The notes under the pieces are model-generated. The model worked only from the letters and a program-made list of their open reading frames with translations, had not been told where the DNA came from and made no database searches. 6,027 bases of DNA from Piscirickettsiaceae bacterium (GTDB taxonomy: Bacteria > Pseudomonadota > Gammaproteobacteria > Thiomicrospirales > Thiomicrospiraceae). Made by a program: the position numbers and the translations under genes. The stretch covers positions 1-6,027 of the forward strand of contig JAASTL010000073.1 of NCBI GenBank assembly GCA_021767305.1. The letters are read 5' to 3'. Of the stretch, positions 1-4,225 are shown piece by piece (positions within the stretch are counted from its first letter, which is position 1; every line of letters starts with the position of its first letter).

Positions 1-98
1 ACCGGGAACGGCTATCCCAACTCAATCGCCTCGCTTCAAACCTCTTTAAAGCTGTGCTCGTTGGAACGGATGCGTATTCTATAGATTTACCATCCTAA
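1..98 (+). CDS. 3' end of an unidentified gene (partial, truncated by window edge)
   Basis: One plus-strand frame is open from base 3 and stops at TAA 96-98, giving about 31 residues that end in VLVGTDAYSIDLPS. The mix of small, hydrophobic and charged residues (LSQLNRLASNLFKAVLVG) looks like the last helix and strand of an alpha/beta protein, and the local base composition is more GC-rich than the gap that follows. The other plus frames close sooner (TAG 82-84 and a TAA near 47). There is a faint likeness to the C-terminus of the CobU adenosylcobinamide kinase family, where an LNQ-x-LA helix precedes a hydrophobic strand, but the fragment is far too short to name. It runs towards the kinase gene, so the two 3' ends converge on the 99-279 gap. 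Confidence 0.5.
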   Translation, partial: RERLSQLNRLASNLFKAVLVGTDAYSIDLPS

Positions 99-117
99 CG
101 CAACCCCCTAACCCCTC

Positions 118-144
118 TTTTTTTCACTTTTTTTCATCTTTTTT
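118..144. other. Three helically phased T-tracts, candidate intrinsic DNA bend
   Basis: Runs of 7, 7 and 6 T's lie at 118-124, 128-134 and 139-144, with starts 10 and 11 bp apart, i.e. one helical turn each. Phased A/T tracts of this length are known to curve DNA. The surrounding strand (112-144) is almost pure pyrimidine, broken only by A at 126 and 136. The block sits about 45 bp left of the two DnaA boxes, as bent or easily melted DNA does in many bacterial origins. It lacks a GC-rich stem on its left, so it does not look like a standard intrinsic terminator for the upstream gene. The tracts are seen directly; bending and function are inferred. Confidence 0.55.
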
Positions 145-178
145 AATCTACCCCGCAAAACACTAGGTTAACCCCACC

Positions 179-210
179 TTACCCACTATTTATCCACAGA
201 GTTATGCACA
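179..210 (+). promoter_or_regulatory. Tandem DnaA boxes (oriC-like cluster)
   Basis: TTATCCACA at 190-198 is a perfect match to the strong DnaA-box consensus TTATNCACA, and TTATGCACA at 202-210 also matches. Both are on the plus strand, 12 bp start to start with a 3-bp gap. A degenerate third copy, TTACCCACT at 179-187, lies 11 bp to the left, so the three are about one helical turn apart. AT-rich DNA lies on both sides: T-tracts to the left, and an AT-rich stretch at 211-254. The gap lies between two convergent gene ends, so DnaA control of an adjacent promoter is unlikely; an origin fragment or DnaA titration/reactivation site is more natural. Against a full oriC: only two strong boxes, and no dnaA, dnaN, rpmH, mnmG or parAB in view. 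Confidence 0.6.
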
Positions 211-254
211 TTTATAAATTCATGAGTATAAATTTTGAGATTTTGAAGTTATTA

Positions 255-276
255 GTTAAGCCTTTTTAGGCTTAAC
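255..276 (-). terminator. Hairpin after the kinase gene, possible terminator
   Basis: GTTAAGCC (255-262) and GGCTTAAC (269-276) form a perfect 8-bp stem with a 6-nt loop, starting 3 bp past the kinase stop codon at 280-282. On the minus strand the tail after the stem (TAATAACTTC) is not U-rich, so termination of the kinase transcript would be weak. On the plus strand the stem is followed by CTTTTATAG, a moderate U-tract that could end transcripts coming from the gene at the left edge. It may therefore act in both directions, or simply protect the 3' end. Confidence 0.45.
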
Positions 277-279
277 CTT

Positions 280-1992
280 TTATAGAAAACTTTTTAGTGT
301 TTTATAGAGAAGGGGAACATCAATGGGTTTAGAAAGGTATTCATCCATCCCCGCAGCGAGGAATCGCTCGCGATCCCCTTTAAGTGAATTTGCGGTTAGG
401 GCGATTACTGGAATGGCTTTATTACGTTGTTTTTGAATTTTTCTAATTTCATTAGTGGCTTCAATGCCGTTCATATTGGGCATATTTTCATCCATCAATA
501 CTAGATCATACTCTCCTTGTTTATACATATCGATTGCTTCAAGGCCATCATTTGCTATGTCGTAACTCAAGCCTACTCTTTCAATTAGCTTAGAAATAAG
601 GAGTTGATTGGTTTTGTTATCTTCCACTATTAATATATGACCCTGCATTTTTTCCACGCTAGGAGTGCTTTTATGGGCAGAGACCTTATTCAGTTGTTTT
701 GCCGCTGGCGCTTTGATGTCAAAAGTAAATTGACTGCCACGCCCTATTTCACTCTGGACTTTAATGCTGCCGCCCAGTTTTTCAACTAAGCCTTTACATA
801 TAGACAGGCCTAAACCTGTACCACCAAATTGTCTGGTAGTTGAGTTATCTGCTTGGGTAAAAGGTTCAAAAATATCATTAAGCTTTTCTTTGCTGATACC
901 AATCCCCTGATCTTTGATAGTAAAGTGCATTTTTTCAGTGAGTTGGTCGTAACCCACTTTAATAGCAATCTGCTTATGTTCGGGAGAGAACTTAATCGCG
1001 TTTGAAAGCAGGTTATTCACGACTTGTAATAAACGTGTAGGATCTGACTCAATGAAATCAGGTAGGTCATGACTAAACTGCAGCTCGACATTGACATCTT
1101 TATTAATGGCTTGCTGTTTATATAACTGTATTGATTGCTGTATGCGTTGGCGTGGATTAAATGTGATCTTCTCTATAGCCAGTTGATTGCTTTCAATTTT
1201 ACTGAAATCGAGAATATCATCGATAATCTGCATCAAGTCCTGACTGGATGAGGCCACCGTACTCAAGTATTCCAGCTTTTCTTTATCTTGCTCATCGCGC
1301 TGTAAAATCTGGATAAATCCTAAGATGGCATTCATAGGGGTGCGGATTTCATGCGACATATTCGCTAAGAATTCACTTTTAAGTTTATTGGCTTGCTGCA
1401 GATCTTCAATCAACTTGGATTTTTGCAAATCAAATTCCAGGCTGGAAATAACTGAAGTACGAATTTCACGAGAGGATTTAATAGTAAACAGAAAAAACAC
1501 CAAGACCACTAACGCCAGCTCATATTCTTTAACATAAACAAACGAGATGATGAGTGGTAGAGCAACCACGGAAGTAAACATAAAGAAATACAGCGATACA
1601 GTCGCTAAAGAGAAGATAGTCCCCGCCAGCAAACCAATAATAAATACCACCGTATACATAATGACGGCGTCACCCAAATTAGTGGCGATAAAGAGCGGCC
1701 CTAACACAGCCCAACCTAGAGCTGTCAATAATAGCCAAAAACCATAACGAATCTTATCTTTTGGATCATAACAGGCAAAATCTGCATTCTTTTTAAGGTA
1801 GTACTGGGCAAACACCTGTCTTAACAACTGCTGTACCGCCATAAAGGCAAACCAATAAAGTATTAAAACAGAGTGAATTTGGTTGTAGATAATAATGGCA
1901 AACAGCAATGCCGCAGCCAAACTCGCTACGGTAATCGTGGTTGTCTTTTCTAACGCTTGGTAAAAGCTCTGGTACTCAACTAAAGGTTTCAA
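280..1992 (-). CDS. Membrane hybrid sensor histidine kinase with receiver domain
   Basis: The 570-residue protein has about six transmembrane helices (roughly residues 18-36, 42-60, 84-104, 108-128, 130-151, 157-171) with short loops, so it probably senses within or at the membrane; there is no large periplasmic domain and no PAS domain. A coiled linker (185-205) leads to HisKA with NMSHEIRTP, phospho-acceptor H214. The HATPase domain shows an N box around N327/N331 (NNLLSNAIKF), G1 DQGIGIS at 361 and G2 GGTGLGLS at 390-397. A receiver domain (about 451-570) has acidic E457/D458, phospho-acceptor D501 (LMDENMP), T533 and K555. All catalytic residues are present. No HPt domain follows, so the relay needs a separate HPt partner, or the receiver acts as an internal sink. 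Start: TTG at 1990-1992, with a modest GAG six bases upstream; an in-frame TAA lies just upstream, and the next ATG (M51) would delete the first membrane helix. No partner response regulator is adjacent. The 6-TM input is not one I can assign to a named family. Confidence 0.93.
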   Translation of the reverse strand: MKPLVEYQSFYQALEKTTTITVASLAAALLFAIIIYNQIHSVLILYWFAFMAVQQLLRQVFAQYYLKKNADFACYDPKDKIRYGFWLLLTALGWAVLGPLFIATNLGDAVIMYTVVFIIGLLAGTIFSLATVSLYFFMFTSVVALPLIISFVYVKEYELALVVLVFFLFTIKSSREIRTSVISSLEFDLQKSKLIEDLQQANKLKSEFLANMSHEIRTPMNAILGFIQILQRDEQDKEKLEYLSTVASSSQDLMQIIDDILDFSKIESNQLAIEKITFNPRQRIQQSIQLYKQQAINKDVNVELQFSHDLPDFIESDPTRLLQVVNNLLSNAIKFSPEHKQIAIKVGYDQLTEKMHFTIKDQGIGISKEKLNDIFEPFTQADNSTTRQFGGTGLGLSICKGLVEKLGGSIKVQSEIGRGSQFTFDIKAPAAKQLNKVSAHKSTPSVEKMQGHILIVEDNKTNQLLISKLIERVGLSYDIANDGLEAIDMYKQGEYDLVLMDENMPNMNGIEATNEIRKIQKQRNKAIPVIALTANSLKGDRERFLAAGMDEYLSKPIDVPLLYKTLKSFL

Positions 1993-2207
1993 TGTATTCT
2001 CAATTAATTAATCATCTTACAAACAAAACATCAAAATCACACGACATAATTTTAATAAGCAATTTTAAGCATAATATATACCTACAGAATAGGTTTATTA
2101 AAACATTTAATTAACGAAGCCAATATAAGACAAGTGCTTTTAGATATTATTAAATTAATTTAGGTCAATTTATCAATCTAATTAATGAATACCTTGAGGG
2201 TCTTGAT
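1993..2207. promoter_or_regulatory. AT-rich divergent promoter region with repeated TTAATTAA motifs
   Basis: This 215-bp gap separates the divergent kinase and HDAC-like genes and must hold both promoters. TTAATTAA occurs exactly at 2004-2011 and 2107-2114, a 12-bp perfect palindrome TAAATTAATTTA at 2151-2162, and TAATTAAT at 2179-2186. A short inverted repeat, ACCTA (2080-2084) and TAGGT (2090-2094), lies mid-gap. TATAAG at 2124-2129 is a possible -10 for the plus-strand gene, but I find no convincing -35 in either direction. The HDAC-like gene has a clear Shine-Dalgarno GAGG at 2196-2199, 8 bases before its ATG. The repeated AT motifs could bind a nucleoid protein or a regulator, or may only reflect composition. 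Confidence 0.4.
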
Positions 2208-3347
2208 ATGTCATATCTATCGCGTCGCCAGTTTTTACAAAATGCACTTGTGTTAACCGCTTTGGGAACCAGTAGTAGCAATCTACTTGCTGCGGGTGAC
2301 AGAACCAATCGTAAAGTGGGCGTGGTTCTAGACTCTTTGTTTTTAAAGCATGATATGCAAGACCATCCTGAAAATGCTAAACGTCTCAAAGCCATTGATA
2401 ACATCTTGACCCAAGACAAACTATGGAACAGACTCACACCAGTGAGAGGCCGAATGGCAACCCAAGCAGAATTAGAAACTTGCCATATGCCAGGCTATAT
2501 CGAAGAGATTAGACTCTTAAGTGACCAAGAGCCTGGTTTTTATAATGAATATCAACAAGACACTTACTTTAACCAGTTTACTTACGATGCCGCAAGAATG
2601 GCCGCCGGTAGCAATATCAACCTTAACCTAGCCGTGTACGATCGTGAAGTTGACAGCGGATTTGCGCTATTACGCCCACCAGGACATCACGCCTTAGAAA
2701 ATAAAGCGATGGGCTTTTGTATCTTTAATAGTGATGTGATTGCGGCCAAAGCTTTGCAAAAACAGCGCGGTGTGAAAAAGATTGCCATTATTGATTTTGA
2801 TGTGCATCACGGCAATGGAACTCAGGATCTTACTGATAAAGATCCATCGATTATGGCTATCTCAATTCACCAACACCCATACTGGCCTCTCACTGGCGGA
2901 CTAGATTTTACTGGTCATGGAGAGGCAGAAGGAACAATCGTGAACTGCCCATTCCATAAAGGAGCGGGGGATAACACTTACCTCAAGGTTTACGATGAAG
3001 TCATTCAACCTAAATTGGAAGCATTTGAACCAGAACACATTATTGTTTTTGCTGGATACGATGGTCACTGGCAAGACCCTTTGGCAGAACACCAACTCAC
3101 CGTTCTAGGGTTTAATAAACTGGTACAAAAATGTCTAGACTCCGCCAACCAACTGTGTGGCGGCAGAATCAGCTTTTCATTAGGTGGAGGTTACAATTTA
3201 GACCCTCTAGCGCAATGCGTGGCAGGTACTTTCCACACCTTATTAAATACACCAGAGAAAAATCGCGATACCTTGGGTGCAGATTCAAAACCAGAAACTG
3301 ATTACAGCGAACAAGTTGCCAAAATTAAAGCGCATCATCTTGGTTAA
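2208..3347 (+). CDS. Tat-exported histone deacetylase / acetylpolyamine amidohydrolase family protein
   Basis: The 379-residue protein belongs to the arginase-deacetylase superfamily: zinc-dependent hydrolases that remove acyl groups from acetyl-lysine, acetylpolyamines or similar amides. Motifs in order: DHPENAKR at 52-59; RPPGHH at 156-161 with the paired catalytic histidines H160 and H161; DFDVHHGNGTQ at 196-206 giving zinc ligands D198 and H200; AGYDGH at 282-287 giving the third ligand D285, followed by the DPL signature; and GGGYN at 326-330 with the transition-state tyrosine Y329. The active site is complete. The N-terminus carries SRRQFLQ (5-11) and a hydrophobic stretch (12-28), a textbook twin-arginine signal with probable cleavage near LAA-G at 27-30, so the folded metalloenzyme is predicted to be periplasmic. 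ATG 2208 has a good Shine-Dalgarno (GAGG, 8-base spacing), and the signal motif supports this start. It is transcribed alone, divergent from the kinase. True histones are not a likely substrate in this compartment; acetylated polyamines or other amides are more plausible. Substrate is unknown. Confidence 0.92.
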   Translation: MSYLSRRQFLQNALVLTALGTSSSNLLAAGDRTNRKVGVVLDSLFLKHDMQDHPENAKRLKAIDNILTQDKLWNRLTPVRGRMATQAELETCHMPGYIEEIRLLSDQEPGFYNEYQQDTYFNQFTYDAARMAAGSNINLNLAVYDREVDSGFALLRPPGHHALENKAMGFCIFNSDVIAAKALQKQRGVKKIAIIDFDVHHGNGTQDLTDKDPSIMAISIHQHPYWPLTGGLDFTGHGEAEGTIVNCPFHKGAGDNTYLKVYDEVIQPKLEAFEPEHIIVFAGYDGHWQDPLAEHQLTVLGFNKLVQKCLDSANQLCGGRISFSLGGGYNLDPLAQCVAGTFHTLLNTPEKNRDTLGADSKPETDYSEQVAKIKAHHLG

Positions 3348-3448
3348 TCGCCAATGAACAACACTTATTTAACACTCCATAATAATGAACCATTTTTAAT
3401 AAAGCATAAATAGCCGATATGGATAGTGAGACCTACAGTAAATTGATT

Positions 3449-3470
3449 GTAGATTAGGCAACTAATCTAC
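3449..3470. terminator. Hairpin between convergent genes, possible bidirectional terminator
   Basis: GTAGATTAG (3449-3457) and CTAATCTAC (3462-3470) form a perfect 9-bp stem with a 4-base loop, GCAA on the plus strand (a stable GNRA loop in RNA). The right arm includes the TAG stop codon of the minus-strand yigZ gene (3462-3464). The position about 100 bp past the HDAC-like stop suits a shared terminator. Neither strand has a strong U-tract right after the stem, so efficiency is doubtful. CTACA at 3433-3437 could also pair with TGTAG at 3448-3452, a competing fold that shares the left arm. Confidence 0.45.
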
Positions 3471-4061
3471 CACTTTAAACTCACAGCCCATTGGCATAAT
3501 GCTTTGTTTAAAGCCTTGCAACTCAAACTCTGGTACACAAGCGGTAATTGAAACACGACTTTGATAATTGACTTGATTAAGATCACCGTTAAACTGGTTT
3601 AACAGATGACGTATTTGCTGTTCCTGAGAAAAATCACAAACTAGTTTGAAGTTGACTACCGGCACTTGCTCTATCGTTTGCAAAACTTCCATAACGGCTT
3701 GCGCTGCCTGACCATAGGCTCTGGTTAAACCGCCCGCTCCCAATTTTATGCCGCCAAAATAGCGCACCACCACAATCATAATGTCGCCCACCCCTTTGTA
3801 TTGCAAAACATTCAAAATGGGTTTACCAGCTGTGCCGGAGGGTTCTCCATCATCGCCCATTCCGGCATTGGTTGCGCACTTTGGATTGCCCAATAAATAA
3901 GCCCAACAGTGGTGACGCGCATCGGGGTAGATTGACTTTAATTCATCCAACCATTGCATACCCTCTTCTCTGCTTTGAATGTGGCGGGCATATGAGATAA
4001 ATCGGCTTTTTTTAATCTCTATTTCGGTTTGCACCAGCTCGGCAGGAATGGGATAGTTCAA
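3462..4061 (-). CDS. yigZ: YigZ/IMPACT (UPF0029) family protein
   Basis: This is a 199-residue protein of the conserved YigZ/IMPACT family, matching the roughly 200-residue length of E. coli YigZ. Diagnostic motifs (numbered from the start chosen here): KKSRF at 17-21, YPDARHHCWAY at 45-55, GDDGEPSGTAGKP at 69-81, and the block VVVRYFGG (97-104) running into GAGGLTRAYG up to residue 117. The remaining ~80 residues form the usual C-terminal DUF1949-type domain. The bacterial protein's molecular role is not settled; eukaryotic IMPACT/YIH1 proteins regulate the Gcn2 kinase through a domain absent here. Start: the frame extends to a TTG at 4077-4079, but the TTG at 4059-4061 has a Shine-Dalgarno GAGG six bases upstream and gives an N-terminus (NYPIPAE...IKKSRF) closely matching E. 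coli YigZ in length, so I prefer it. It is cytosolic, with no signal or membrane segment. It is convergent with the HDAC-like gene and divergent from the chemoreceptor. Confidence 0.93.
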   Translation of the reverse strand: MNYPIPAELVQTEIEIKKSRFISYARHIQSREEGMQWLDELKSIYPDARHHCWAYLLGNPKCATNAGMGDDGEPSGTAGKPILNVLQYKGVGDIMIVVVRYFGGIKLGAGGLTRAYGQAAQAVMEVLQTIEQVPVVNFKLVCDFSQEQQIRHLLNQFNGDLNQVNYQSRVSITACVPEFELQGFKQSIMPMGCEFKVVD

Positions 4062-4067
4062 GATTGA

Positions 4068-4071
4068 CCTC
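4068..4071 (-). promoter_or_regulatory. Shine-Dalgarno deciding the yigZ start
   Basis: On the minus strand GAGG lies six bases before TTG 4061-4059. No comparable purine motif precedes the more upstream in-frame TTG at 4079-4077, where the leader reads AAATTAAATCTAA. This favours the shorter 199-residue protein. Confidence 0.6.
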
Positions 4072-4117
4072 AATGACAATTAGATTTAATTTTCTAGAGC
4101 TACTCCTAGAGCTACTC

Positions 4118-4145
4118 ATTATACCTTGCCCTATTACCCACACAA
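4118..4145 (-). promoter_or_regulatory. Sigma70-like promoter for yigZ
   Basis: On the minus strand a perfect TATAAT -10 lies at 4123-4118. Sixteen bases upstream is TTGTGT (4145-4140), a weak -35 matching only the TTG. Transcription would start near 4111, about 50 nt before the preferred yigZ start codon and inside the tandem 12-bp repeat. Confidence 0.5.
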
Positions 4146-4149
4146 ATAT

Positions 4150-4165
4150 TGGAACATTTTCTGCT
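4150..4165 (+). promoter_or_regulatory. Sigma54-like (-24/-12) promoter for the chemoreceptor gene
   Basis: TTGGAACATTTTCTGC (4149-4164) has the GG and GC doublets exactly 10 bases apart and fits TGGCAC-N5-TTGCW with mismatches at three positions (C to A, G to A, T to C), followed by the preferred T. It would start transcription near 4176, leaving a leader of about 50 nt before ATG 4226. Sigma54 controls many flagellar and some chemotaxis genes in gammaproteobacteria, which suits the downstream gene. An activator site upstream is required in this class; the 4094-4117 repeats are one candidate. Confidence 0.5.
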
Positions 4166-4225
4166 ACCCGCATTGCTACCCATAAATTACGTTAATTACA
4201 TTTTGTCATTTGAGCTAGGTGAGCT

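Larger units (their letters stand above)
4094..4181 (+). repeat. Four GCTACYC direct repeats in two 12-bp-spaced pairs
   Basis: CTAGAGCTACTC is perfectly duplicated in tandem (4094-4105 and 4106-4117). Its core, GCTACTC (4099 and 4111), recurs as GCTACCC at 4163-4169 and 4175-4181. All four are in the same orientation, spaced 12, 52 and 12 bp. Outside the core the second pair differs from the first, so only the core and the 12-bp phase are shared, which is the pattern of binding sites rather than one duplicated block. The left pair overlaps the predicted start of transcription of yigZ; the right pair overlaps the -12 element and predicted start of the chemoreceptor promoter. A regulator binding head-to-tail on one face of the helix is plausible but unproven. 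Confidence 0.55.

Noticed and set aside
1..98. Assigning the left-edge fragment to CobU (adenosylcobinamide kinase)
   Set aside because: Only a short LNR-LA helix plus hydrophobic strand is similar; 31 residues without catalytic motifs cannot support a name.
1325..1747. Plus-strand frames of 66-70 residues inside the kinase gene
   Set aside because: They are antisense to the HisKA and membrane segments, with no supporting start signals.
2165..2437. Minus-strand 90-residue frame covering the start of the HDAC-like gene
   Set aside because: It overlaps the twin-arginine signal region of a well-supported gene and shows no family features of its own.
3400..3420. TAAAGCAT followed by GCCGATAT, resembling a sigma28 flagellar promoter
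   Set aside because: The spacing between the two boxes is only 5 bases instead of about 11, and it would read into the 3' end of the oppositely oriented yigZ gene with no plus-strand gene nearby.
2080..3438. Identical ACCTACAG octamers at 2080-2087 and 3431-3438
   Set aside because: An 8-bp match twice in 6 kb is close to chance, and the flanks do not match, so no repeat element is indicated.
4134..4142. TTACCCACA, one mismatch from a DnaA box
   Set aside because: It is single, imperfect, and about 4 kb from the real pair; one such match is expected by chance, and it lies in the yigZ promoter spacer.
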